NCBI GenBank assembly: GCA_903875465.1
Contig: CAIQWB010000101.1
Span: 1 to 52,149, forward strand
From: an uncultured Verrucomicrobia subdivision 3 bacterium
GTDB lineage: Bacteria; Verrucomicrobiota; Verrucomicrobiia; Limisphaerales; UBA11358
Reading direction: 5' to 3'
Length of the DNA stretch: 52,149 bases
Shown here piece after piece: positions 37,267-45,020 of the stretch. Each line of letters starts with the position of its first letter. The stretch's first letter is position 1. The notes under the pieces are model-generated. The model searched no databases. It worked only from the letters and a program-made list of their open reading frames with translations, and was not told the DNA's origin. Made by a program: the position numbers and the translations under genes.

Positions 37267-38736
37267 ATGGAACCTCAAGCTGACATTGCGTTGATTGGTC
37301 TGGCCGTCATGGGCCAGAATTTGATTTTAAACATGAATGACCACGGCTTCACGGTCGTGGCGTACAACCGGACCACCGAAAAGGTGGATCATTTCCTGGC
37401 CAATGAAGCCAAGGGCACCAAAGTGCTGGGCGCCCACTCCATCCAGGAAATGGTGGCCCAGCTCAAACGTCCGCGCCGGGTGATGATGCTGGTCAAGGCC
37501 GGCAAGGCGGTGGACGAGTTTATCGAACAACTCCTGCCGTTTTTGGAACCAGGCGACATTATCATTGATGGGGGCAACTCGCTGTTCGATGACACGAACC
37601 GCCGGGTCAAGTATGTGGAAAGCAAAGGGTTGCTCTACGTGGGCACGGGGGTGAGCGGTGGCGAAGAGGGCGCCCGCAAGGGGCCGAGCATCATGCCGGG
37701 TGGTTCCCCCGCGGCGTGGCCGTTTGTGAAAGAGATTTTTCAAGCCGTTTCAGCCAAGGTGGACGGCGCGCCCTGTTGCGACTGGGTGGGTGAGGGCGGC
37801 GCGGGACATTATGTCAAAATGGTGCACAACGGCATTGAGTACGGTGACATGCAATTAATTTGCGAGGCGTACAATATTTTGAAGCACGGTCTGGGCCTCT
37901 CGGCGGATGAAATGCACGATGTTTTTGCAGAATGGAACAAAGGTGAACTGGACAGCTACCTGATTGAAATCAGCCGCGACATTCTGGGTTTCAAGGACAC
38001 GGACGGCGCGCCGTTGGTGGACAAGATTCTGGACACGGCCGGCCAAAAGGGCACGGGCAAATGGACGGTGATCAATTCGCAGGACCTGGGCATTCCGATC
38101 ACGCTGATTGCCGAGGCGGTTTACTCCCGCTGTGTTTCCGCCTTGAAGGATGAGCGAGTAAAGGCCTCCCGCAAGTTGAAGGGACCGCGCCCGGCGCTGA
38201 CGAGCATCGCCAGCAATCCCGAGCGCAAGAAGGCTTTTATCGCGGAGATTCGGGATGCGCTGTATGCCTCCAAAATCGTAAGCTATGCGCAGGGTTACAT
38301 GCTCATGCGGACGGCGGCCAAGGAGTATAATTGGAAGCTCAATTACGGTGGGATTGCGCTGATGTGGCGCGGCGGCTGCATCATCCGGTCGCGTTTCCTG
38401 GGTAAAATCAAAGAAGCCTACGACACCAATCCCAAGCTATCGAATTTGCTGCTGGATGATTATTTCCGGGGCGAAATCAAACGCAGCCAGAAGGGCTGGC
38501 GCAATGTGGTAGCCACCGCGGCCAAGCGGGGCATTCCCGTGCCGGCCTTCAGCACGGCGCTCGCCTTTTTTGACCAGTATCGCAGCGCGGTGCTGCCTGC
38601 CAACCTGCTGCAGGCCCAACGGGATTATTTTGGCGCGCACACCTATGAACGGGTGGACAAACCGCGCGGGGAATTCTTCCACACCAACTGGACGGGCCGC
38701 GGCGGCACCACCGCATCCAGCACGTATAACGTTTGA
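37267..38736 (+). CDS. gnd: 6-phosphogluconate dehydrogenase, decarboxylating
   Basis: 489 residues, the long-chain type. It oxidises and decarboxylates 6-phosphogluconate to ribulose 5-phosphate in the pentose phosphate pathway. Motifs: [19 protein letters not shown] (dinucleotide fold), [66 protein letters not shown] with the catalytic Lys, [13 protein letters not shown] and the C-terminal HTNWTGRGG. The NRTTEK sequence after the second beta strand fits NADP+ use. ATG at 37267 ([11 protein letters not shown]) is chosen; an upstream in-frame ATG at 37228 adds 13 unrelated residues. A strong terminator follows 26 bases after the stop codon. Confidence 0.96.
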   Translation: MEPQADIALIGLAVMGQNLILNMNDHGFTVVAYNRTTEKVDHFLANEAKGTKVLGAHSIQEMVAQLKRPRRVMMLVKAGKAVDEFIEQLLPFLEPGDIIIDGGNSLFDDTNRRVKYVESKGLLYVGTGVSGGEEGARKGPSIMPGGSPAAWPFVKEIFQAVSAKVDGAPCCDWVGEGGAGHYVKMVHNGIEYGDMQLICEAYNILKHGLGLSADEMHDVFAEWNKGELDSYLIEISRDILGFKDTDGAPLVDKILDTAGQKGTGKWTVINSQDLGIPITLIAEAVYSRCVSALKDERVKASRKLKGPRPALTSIASNPERKKAFIAEIRDALYASKIVSYAQGYMLMRTAAKEYNWKLNYGGIALMWRGGCIIRSRFLGKIKEAYDTNPKLSNLLLDDYFRGEIKRSQKGWRNVVATAAKRGIPVPAFSTALAFFDQYRSAVLPANLLQAQRDYFGAHTYERVDKPRGEFFHTNWTGRGGTTASSTYNV

Positions 38737-38761
38737 ATGGCTGACGCAACCTGAATCACTG

Positions 38762-38788
38762 AGCGCGGGCTTCGGCCCGCGCTTTTTT
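38762..38788 (+). terminator. Intrinsic terminator of gnd
   Basis: A perfect 9-bp stem (AGCGCGGGC at 38762-38770, GCCCGCGCT at 38775-38783) with a TTCG tetraloop is followed by five further T to 38788. This is a textbook Rho-independent terminator on the plus strand directly after gnd. Confidence 0.92.
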
Positions 38789-39017
38789 ATTGCCAACGGT
38801 GGTTGGGTTAATCACTGGTAAAGCGAATATTTTTCATTAAAATAGGCGTTGTTTTAGCGGGTAAATCGCCCATTATGAAAGAATATTTGTGAGAATTCAT
38901 CGGCAGGTTTTGGCAGGTGCCCACGGTTGGGTGGGTGGGGATTGAACCCGGGGCGCAACGCCGGGGACGATGACTGGCAAATTTCTTAACCCACAAAAAA
39001 ACCAAACTGGTTATCGC

Positions 39018-39320
39018 ATGATGGCCCTGCCTAATTATCTCCGCGTTCAATCGGACGGCACCTTGCTGGCGGTAAAGCTCCAGCCGCGCGCCTCGGCCAA
39101 TGCCATTGGGGAGGCCTTGGGCGACGAATTGCGCATCAAAGTCACCGCCCCGCCCGTGGATGCCGCCGCCAATCAGGCGCTGGTGGAAATGCTGGCCGAC
39201 CGTTTGGATTGCTCCCGTTCCCGCGTGGAGCTGATTCGCGGGCACACTTCGCGACACAAGACGCTCAAACTCCACGGTTTCAAGCCGGAAGAGGTGCTGG
39301 CTAAAATCACCAACCCTTAA
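39018..39320 (+). CDS. yggU: DUF167/YggU family protein
   Basis: 100 residues: LRVQSDGTLLAVKLQPRASANAI, LGDELRIKVTAPPVDAAANQALVEMLAD, SRSRVELIRGHTSRHKTLKL. This is the compact alpha/beta fold of the YggU/DUF167 family, conserved in most bacteria and in eukaryotes; the molecular role is unknown. The motif VKLQPRAS-NAI and APPVDAAAN are the family signature. Two adjacent ATGs (39018, 39021) are possible starts; the longer open frame from 38970 adds a tail not seen in the family. In many bacteria the gene lies beside yggS or yggT; here yggS is 11 kb away. Confidence 0.87.
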   Translation: MMALPNYLRVQSDGTLLAVKLQPRASANAIGEALGDELRIKVTAPPVDAAANQALVEMLADRLDCSRSRVELIRGHTSRHKTLKLHGFKPEEVLAKITNP

Positions 39321-39371
39321 ATTAACGGAATCTGCGCCAGTGTTTCAGTTTCTCGACCCAAATCGATGAGG

Positions 39372-40754
39372 TTAGGCGATTTTTTCGGCCAGCTCCTCGG
39401 CGGGGTAAGTCCAGATTTCAGCCAGGGTGGGGTGGTAATGCGGCGTGACCGCCAGTTCCTGGACCGTCATGTGTTTGGCCATCGCGGTTACAATTTCATG
39501 GATAAGTTCGCCGCCAGCGGGCCCAACGCAGGCGCCGCCGAGGATTTCCCCGGTCCGGGGATGGGCCAGCAATTTTACAAAGCCGTCCTTGGCCTCCATG
39601 ATGAGTGATTTGCCATGGTCGTTAAAGGGATAACTGGCGGCGATGCAGGAAATCCCCTGGGCCTTGGCCGCCTTTTCCGTGAGGCCAACCACCGCCACCT
39701 GGGGGTCGGTGAATACCACCGAGATCAGCAGGCGGTAATCCATGGCGCGTTTGCGGCGGGGGTGCCGGAGGTTGTGGATGGCGGTTTCCCCCTGTTGGAT
39801 GGCGATATGCACGATTTCGTGCGGACCGGTGCAATCTCCGGCCGTGTAAATGTGCGGCGCGGTGGTTTGCATGAAGCCATTCGCAACCACGCGGCCTTGC
39901 TCGGTCTGCACGCCCGCCTGGTCCAGCGCCAGGGAGTCGGTGTTGGGCACGCGGCCCAGGGCGAAGAGCACTTCCTCGGCGGAGGCACTGAGCGGCTGCC
40001 CGGCTTGTTCAAAGTGAATGGTTTTTAAACGGCCCTTTTTTTCCGCGCCGGTTAATTTGGTGCCGGTCAACACGGTGACGCCTTCCCGTCGGAAAACGGT
40101 TTCAATGACGGCCCCCGCATCATCATCAAATTCCTTCAACAAGTGCGGGCTGCGCTGGATCAGCGTTACTTGGACGCCAAACCGGGCGAAAAATTGCGCG
40201 AATTCGCAAGCGATGGCCCCGCCGCCGAGAATTATCAGGGACTTGGGTAGTTTTTTGAGAGTTAATGCCTCGTCACTGGTCAGGTAACCGATCGCGGCAA
40301 GGGCGGGCAGGGGAGCGGAGGCCACGCGGGAGCCGGTGGCGATGACAAAATGCTTCGCGGTGACCGGCTGGCCCTGGTCGAGTGCCACGGTGTGGGCATC
40401 CAGAAACCGGGCATTGGCGCGAATAAAGCCAAACCGGCCATCCTCTAATTGTTTCTCGCGGTACTCTGCGAAGTCCTTGATCAGCTCATCCTTGCGCGCC
40501 ATGACTTGGGCGAAGTTGAAACCCGCCCGGGACTTCAGTCCCCAGGGTTGCGCATGGTTGGCCAGGTGCAGGACCTCGGCGGCGTAGAGCAGCGCCTTGG
40601 TGGGCATGCAACCCCGCAGGATGCACAGGCCGCCGACCTCGCGCCCACCCTCAATGACCACGGTTTTTAAGCCCGCACCAGCGGCCGTGCGTGCCGCCGC
40701 GTAACCGCCACTGCCGCCACCAATGATGGCCACGTCGAAATCAAATGTACGCAT
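39372..40754 (-). CDS. Pyridine nucleotide-disulfide oxidoreductase (dihydrolipoyl dehydrogenase/Mer-like)
   Basis: 460 residues. FAD motif VAIIGGGSGGYAAARTAAGAG at the N-terminus, redox pair in GGLCILRGCMPTKAL (C-x4-C), NAD(P) motif SLIILGGGAIACEFAQFF, FAD-contact YTAGDCTG and a C-terminal dimer domain with the catalytic His-x4-Glu (HYHPTLAEIW). It transfers electrons between NAD(P)H and a disulfide substrate. The sequence differs from true Lpd (which has CLNVGCIPSK) and resembles the uncharacterised branch that also includes mercuric reductase and SthA relatives; no pyruvate dehydrogenase genes are nearby. ATG at 40754 (MRTFDFDVAIIGGG) is chosen; longer starts add no family sequence. Divergent from the DUF5069 gene, 79 bases apart. 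Confidence 0.88.
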   Translation of the reverse strand: MRTFDFDVAIIGGGSGGYAAARTAAGAGLKTVVIEGGREVGGLCILRGCMPTKALLYAAEVLHLANHAQPWGLKSRAGFNFAQVMARKDELIKDFAEYREKQLEDGRFGFIRANARFLDAHTVALDQGQPVTAKHFVIATGSRVASAPLPALAAIGYLTSDEALTLKKLPKSLIILGGGAIACEFAQFFARFGVQVTLIQRSPHLLKEFDDDAGAVIETVFRREGVTVLTGTKLTGAEKKGRLKTIHFEQAGQPLSASAEEVLFALGRVPNTDSLALDQAGVQTEQGRVVANGFMQTTAPHIYTAGDCTGPHEIVHIAIQQGETAIHNLRHPRRKRAMDYRLLISVVFTDPQVAVVGLTEKAAKAQGISCIAASYPFNDHGKSLIMEAKDGFVKLLAHPRTGEILGGACVGPAGGELIHEIVTAMAKHMTVQELAVTPHYHPTLAEIWTYPAEELAEKIA

Positions 40755-40833
40755 GACCTGAAGATGGGGTGGCGGGGGGAAAATGCAAATTTCAAAATTG
40801 AAATTTCCAGGGGCATTCGGGATGATGCCCCCC

Positions 40834-41259
40834 ATGAGCAATTTAATTTATCCCCGCAGTCCGCGCGAAACGATGGCCGGTTGGAGCTATTTGCCTCGTT
40901 ATGTTGACAAAATCCGCCTGCATCTGGCCGGTCAGTTGCATGCCGATTATCAGGAAAACCTGGGCAAGGGTTTTGACGCCTTGTGGCTCAAGCATGCCGG
41001 GGTTACCCATGAACAAATGCTGGAGGTGGTCAAGCACGCCGTCATTGATGGCCAGGTGTGTGATTGGGTCCGCCAAAACGTCCACAAAACGGAGGCCGAA
41101 AAGCTGGCGCACCGCGAAGATTTATTGAGCCGTCCGCTGGCCAATGATCCCAAGGCCAACGAACGGTTCAAACTGCGCAAGCAAGAGTCCGGACTCTCCG
41201 ACCGCCACGATATTACGAATTTCGTGGACTATATTGATGCCGATGAAAAACGGCTGTGA
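40834..41259 (+). CDS. DUF5069 domain-containing protein
   Basis: 141 residues. YPRSPRETMAGWSYLPRYVDKIRLHLAGQLHADYQENLGKGFD (written here in parts: YPRSPRETMAGWSYLPRYVD and KIRLHLAGQLHADYQ) and HEQMLEVVKHAV match DUF5069, a small soluble family frequent in Verrucomicrobia and Planctomycetes, function unknown. The C-terminal third is highly charged (NERFKLRKQESGLSDRHDI). ATG 40834 is preferred; ATG 40822 or 40825 would add four or three residues and AGGGG lies 13 bases before 40822. Convergent with the M42 peptidase gene, with 7 bases between stops. The divergent partner is a disulfide reductase. Confidence 0.8.
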   Translation: MSNLIYPRSPRETMAGWSYLPRYVDKIRLHLAGQLHADYQENLGKGFDALWLKHAGVTHEQMLEVVKHAVIDGQVCDWVRQNVHKTEAEKLAHREDLLSRPLANDPKANERFKLRKQESGLSDRHDITNFVDYIDADEKRL

Positions 41260-41266
41260 GCGGACG

Positions 41267-42337
41267 TTATATCTTCACCTTGAACTGCTCCCCCGGTTGG
41301 ATTGAGCGCGCAAAGGCGGCCATGAGTTCCGGGATTTTTTCCAAATCCTTGAGGTTTACCACTTCCACCGGGGAGTGCATGTAACGATTCGGCAGGCTGA
41401 TCAGCGCGCTGGCAATGCCGCCGCGCGTCCAGAAAATCACGTCGGTGTCCGTGCCGCTGGAACCGGACATGGCTTTGTGTTGGAGGCTGATTTTTTGCTC
41501 GGCGGCCACGGTCTCGAGCCGGGCGACCACTTCTGGATGATTGCACCCGGCATGGGTGAGGGTGGGCCCGCCACCGAGCTTGATGTCACCGAACTGGTGC
41601 TTGCTCACGGTGGGATAGTCGGTGGCGTGGGTGACATCCACCACCAGGGCGGCATCGGGATTCAGCGAATAGGCGATCTGGCGCGCACCGAGCAGGCCCA
41701 CTTCTTCCTGCACATTGGAGACCGCGCAAACCTCGGCATGCAGTTTCACGCCGGATTCTTTGAGCAGCCGCAGGGTTTCGGCCACCGCAAAGGTGCCGAT
41801 GCGATTGTCGAACGCCCGGGCCACAGCCAGGTCGTTGCGCAATAAATCAAATTGCGCGTTCACGGTAATGGGATCCCCCACCCGAACCAAGGCCTGGGCC
41901 TCCGGGCGGCTGCTGACCCCAATGTCAATGAACAGTTCATGCATCTTGGGCGGCTTGGGATCCTTTTCGTCATGTTTCAAATGCGGGGCCACATTGCCAA
42001 CCACGCCGCTGACGGGGCCGGTGCGCGAATGAATCACCACGCGCTGGGCCTTGGTGATGGCGGCATCGATGCCGCCCACTTTGAGGACATAGATATAACC
42101 GTCGTCGGTGATATAATTCACCGCCATGGCGATTTCATCGGCATGTGCGGCGAGCATGATGCGCGGCGAACCGCCTTTATTCAGGACTGCCACACAGTTG
42201 CCATAAGCGTCCGAGTAGGTTTCGTCCGCATAGGGTTTGACATAGTCCAGCCACACCCGCTGCCCGGCCACCTCATGACCGGCGGGACTGGGGGTGTTGA
42301 CCAGGTTGCGCAAGAAATTTAAGGATGCTTCTCTCAT
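41267..42337 (-). CDS. M42-family metallopeptidase (glutamyl/leucyl aminopeptidase type)
   Basis: 356 residues, standard for M42. A cytoplasmic tetrahedral or dodecameric aminopeptidase that trims peptides. Metal ligands and catalytic residues: AAHADEIAM (first His and Asp), DNRIGTFAVAE (bridging Asp), NVQEEVGLLGA with the catalytic Glu pair, VDVTHATDYP, and PNRYMHSPVEV with the last His. Also NTPSPAGHE near the N-terminus. Some family members were misnamed endoglucanases, so that annotation should not be copied. ATG 42337 is a clear start. Not in an operon; 81 bases separate its start from the stop of the LysR gene upstream on the same strand, which are likely separate units. Confidence 0.93.
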   Translation of the reverse strand: MREASLNFLRNLVNTPSPAGHEVAGQRVWLDYVKPYADETYSDAYGNCVAVLNKGGSPRIMLAAHADEIAMAVNYITDDGYIYVLKVGGIDAAITKAQRVVIHSRTGPVSGVVGNVAPHLKHDEKDPKPPKMHELFIDIGVSSRPEAQALVRVGDPITVNAQFDLLRNDLAVARAFDNRIGTFAVAETLRLLKESGVKLHAEVCAVSNVQEEVGLLGARQIAYSLNPDAALVVDVTHATDYPTVSKHQFGDIKLGGGPTLTHAGCNHPEVVARLETVAAEQKISLQHKAMSGSSGTDTDVIFWTRGGIASALISLPNRYMHSPVEVVNLKDLEKIPELMAAFARSIQPGEQFKVKI

Positions 42338-42418
42338 GGGAAGGACTATAGCGCATCCGGTCCCGGTACGAAAGCCCCAAGCGGCAAACCGCCGCGATTT
42401 CAGGCAGCCATTATGTGG

Positions 42419-43345
42419 TCACACGGCTGCCAGTTCCTTCAAGCGCTGGCGAAAGGCGGTGACAATCTCACCCAGCCACAAGTTCTGGAAGCGCTTGCGC
42501 AGGGTCAATGCGTAATATTTCTCCACCAAATTGGGCACCCGCAACATGAATTTTATTTTGCGGGACTGCAATTCGCGCTCCACGACAATCTTGGACACCA
42601 GGGCCAGCCCCTCCCCGGACAAGGCCAGCAAGCGCAGCAGTGCCATGTCGTCCACCTCGGCATGGATGAAGGGTTCCACGCCCGCCTCGGCCAGGAGCAG
42701 GTCAAAATTTGCCCGCACATCACTCTGCCGGCTGGGCAGGAAGAGCGGGACATTTTTTAAAAAATCGGGGAATTGGGGAGGCCCCCCGGCCAGCTTTTTC
42801 CCGCCCACCAGGAAGACGGGGACCTCGCCCAGTGGATGGTTGAAAATATTTTGTTCCTGATCGGCCCGCAAAGGAATGTTCGAGAGCACCAAATCCAGCT
42901 TGTGGTCTTGCAACTGGCCGGTGAGTTCATCCAGCGCGCCGGCCACGACCACCACCTTGGTGCGGGTGTCGGCGAGGATGGGCTGGATGAAGTCAAATTG
43001 CAGGTTTTTGGAGAGCGGTCCCACCGCGCCAATGCGCAAGACCCGCTGCTGGGATTCACTGGACTGGCGGAAGCGGGAAATGAGTTCATGTCCGGTGGTA
43101 AAGATGGATTCGGCGTGTTCCAGCGCCACGCGGCCGGCTTCCGTGAGGTGTAGTTCCCGGCCGCGCCGGTCAAACAGCGCCTCGCCCAGCCAGGCTTCCA
43201 GTTCCGCCAGGTGCTCGCTGAGGGTGGACTGGGAAATGTTTAATTTCTCCGCCGCACGCGTCACGCTGCGGTGCCGGGCAATCATCCAGAAATGCCGGAG
43301 ATGGTGGTAGTTCAGCCATTGCGGGTTTTCAAACGCCGAATTCAT
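42419..43345 (-). CDS. LysR-type transcriptional regulator (NhaR-like)
   Basis: 308 residues from the ATG at 43345 (MNSAFENPQWLNYHHLRHFW); an in-frame ATG at 43372 would add nine residues. The helix-turn-helix covers about residues 14-72: HHLRHFWMIARHRSVTRAAE, LNISQSTLSEHLAELEAWLG and FDRRGRELHLTEAG. The long LysR effector domain follows (about 95-300). The NYHHLRHFW start and C-terminal MLRVPNLVEKYYALTLRKRF resemble NhaR-like members. It is divergent from dabB. An ATC-N9-GAT site lies between them, so it probably controls dabAB and itself. In other bacteria LysR proteins such as CcmR and CbbR control inorganic carbon uptake; the effector of this one is unknown. Confidence 0.92.
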   Translation of the reverse strand: MNSAFENPQWLNYHHLRHFWMIARHRSVTRAAEKLNISQSTLSEHLAELEAWLGEALFDRRGRELHLTEAGRVALEHAESIFTTGHELISRFRQSSESQQRVLRIGAVGPLSKNLQFDFIQPILADTRTKVVVVAGALDELTGQLQDHKLDLVLSNIPLRADQEQNIFNHPLGEVPVFLVGGKKLAGGPPQFPDFLKNVPLFLPSRQSDVRANFDLLLAEAGVEPFIHAEVDDMALLRLLALSGEGLALVSKIVVERELQSRKIKFMLRVPNLVEKYYALTLRKRFQNLWLGEIVTAFRQRLKELAAV

Positions 43346-43348
43346 GCT

Positions 43349-43363
43349 ATCGGAATAACCGAT
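43349..43363. promoter_or_regulatory. LysR-type operator between lysR and dabB
   Basis: ATCGGAATAACCGAT is an inverted repeat with 5-base arms and fits the classical LysR box ATC-N9-GAT (T-N11-A). A second, partly overlapping repeat TGCTAT/ATAGCA spans 43345-43371. It lies directly before the LysR start and about 75 bases before the dabB start, as expected for an autoregulated divergent pair. Confidence 0.65.
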
Positions 43364-43436
43364 GAATAGCATAGAAACAATCTAATTTTACGAATCAATG
43401 GAGCCGGTTAATTTGGGGGCGTGATGGATCAAGCCT

Positions 43437-45020
43437 ATGAGTAACGAAACTATGCACCTAATGACCAATCTGTGCGCGGGCGCCGGTCCCCTGGCTTTGC
43501 TGGTGTTTGGCCTGCTTCCGACGCTTTGGCTGAACCGCCAGGGCAAACGCGCCGCCCGGACCGCCGCCACCCTGGCACTGGCGGCGTTCGGGGCCTCTCT
43601 GCTGGCGGCCGTGACGTGGCTTTGCCAGCCGACTCCGGGACCGAATGCCTTCATTTATTTTGACAACCTTGCGGCGGTCTTGCTGGTGCTGGTGTCCTTT
43701 CTACTGGCGGTGGTCAGCCGCTATTCCATCAACTATCTAGCCGGTGATCCTGCCCAGGGGCGCTTCACCAAATGGCTTTGCCTGACCGGCGGCGCGGTGT
43801 TGACCATCATCCTTTCCGGCAATCTGGTGCAATTTGCCCTGGCCTGGTGTGCGACGAGTCTGGGCCTGCACCAATTATTGTTGTTTTATCCGGACCGCCC
43901 GGGGGCCGTGCTGGCGGCGCGCAAAAAATTCATCATCAGCCGGTTGGGCGATATTTGCCTTTTGACTGTGATTGTTTTGGTTCACCATACCTTTCATTCT
44001 TGGAATTTTTCCGTCCTCTTTGCGGCCGCCCGGCAGATTCACCAAGCCGGGGTGAGCACGGGCATGGACATCAGCGCGATTGGCTTTCTGCTCGTTGCGG
44101 GGGCGATGCTCAAATCGGCGCAGTTTCCCTTTCATAGCTGGCTGCCCGACACCATGGAAACGCCCACGCCCGTATCGGCGCTGATGCACGCTGGCATCAT
44201 TAATGCCGGCGGCTATCTGATCATCCGGTTGAACCCGCTGGTGACGCTCTCACCGGCGGCGATGTCCACCCTGGCCCTGTTTGGTGCGTTCACGGCCCTG
44301 TTCGCTTCGCTGGTGATGCTCACGCATGCGAGCGTGAAGCGTTCGCTGGCCTTTTCCACCGTTGCGCAGATGGGCTTTATGATGCTGGAATGCGGTCTGG
44401 GCGCCTTTGGACTGGCGGTCCTGCACTTGGTGGCGCATTCCCTCTACAAGGCACACGCCTTTCTGGCCTCGGGCAGCATGGTCAGCATGGCGAAGTCTGC
44501 CTGGACGCCAACGGCGCGACCCAATGCGCATCCGCTCACCCTGGTGGCGGCATTCGCCACAGCCATCGGACTGGTCATTCTTGCGATGCGGTGGCTGGGG
44601 CTGGAGACGGGTCACGCGCCGGCACCGGTCTTGCTCGGCTGCACCTTTGCGATGGCCCTGGCATATGCCCTGTGGAACTTATGGAGCCAGTCACTCAATT
44701 TCAAAATGGCGGCCTTTGGCGCGGTGGTGGGTGGCGGCATCATGGTGGTTTATTTTGAACTCCACCAGGTTTTCAGCCGGCTCACCGGGCAAAATGAGTG
44801 GGCTAATTCGCAACTCAACACCTGGCCGGGAATGGTTTTAATGGCGGTGCTCCTCGCACTCTTTTTGTTGGTCCTGGTGGTGCAGACGCAATTGCCGGCC
44901 TGGACAAACCGCCCGCTTTTTCAGGCGGCCTACGTTCACGCGCGGAACGGATTTTATTTCACCACACTGGCCAACCGCCTTGTCGCTGCGGTCTGGCCGG
45001 TGAAAAAGACCGTTAAATGA
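43437..45020 (+). CDS. dabB: DabB: proton-conducting membrane subunit of the DAB inorganic carbon transporter
   Basis: 527 residues, about 13 membrane helices, from the NADH-quinone oxidoreductase subunit L/antiporter family. Landmarks: CATSLGLHQLLLFYPDRPGA, MLKSAQFPFHSWLPDTMETPTPVSALMH and GIINAGGYLIIRLNPL with helix-breaking region, and MLTHASVKRSLAFSTVAQMGFMM. In DAB systems this subunit, with DabA, couples ion flow to unidirectional CO2 hydration to bicarbonate. The stop overlaps the dabA start as ATGA. No other complex I gene is nearby, which excludes a respiratory subunit. The dabB-dabA order after a LysR regulator agrees with known DAB operons. The protein has the usual length. ATG at 43437. 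Confidence 0.9.
   Translation: MSNETMHLMTNLCAGAGPLALLVFGLLPTLWLNRQGKRAARTAATLALAAFGASLLAAVTWLCQPTPGPNAFIYFDNLAAVLLVLVSFLLAVVSRYSINYLAGDPAQGRFTKWLCLTGGAVLTIILSGNLVQFALAWCATSLGLHQLLLFYPDRPGAVLAARKKFIISRLGDICLLTVIVLVHHTFHSWNFSVLFAAARQIHQAGVSTGMDISAIGFLLVAGAMLKSAQFPFHSWLPDTMETPTPVSALMHAGIINAGGYLIIRLNPLVTLSPAAMSTLALFGAFTALFASLVMLTHASVKRSLAFSTVAQMGFMMLECGLGAFGLAVLHLVAHSLYKAHAFLASGSMVSMAKSAWTPTARPNAHPLTLVAAFATAIGLVILAMRWLGLETGHAPAPVLLGCTFAMALAYALWNLWSQSLNFKMAAFGAVVGGGIMVVYFELHQVFSRLTGQNEWANSQLNTWPGMVLMAVLLALFLLVLVVQTQLPAWTNRPLFQAAYVHARNGFYFTTLANRLVAAVWPVKKTVK

Noticed and set aside
38925-38960. GGGGATTGAACCC, resembling a tRNA T-arm on the minus strand
   Set aside because: The flanks cannot form a 5-bp T-stem, and no anticodon or acceptor arms are present.
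41267-42337. Endoglucanase annotation for the M42 protein
   Set aside because: Metal and catalytic motifs are those of M42 aminopeptidases; the cellulase label in this family is historical.
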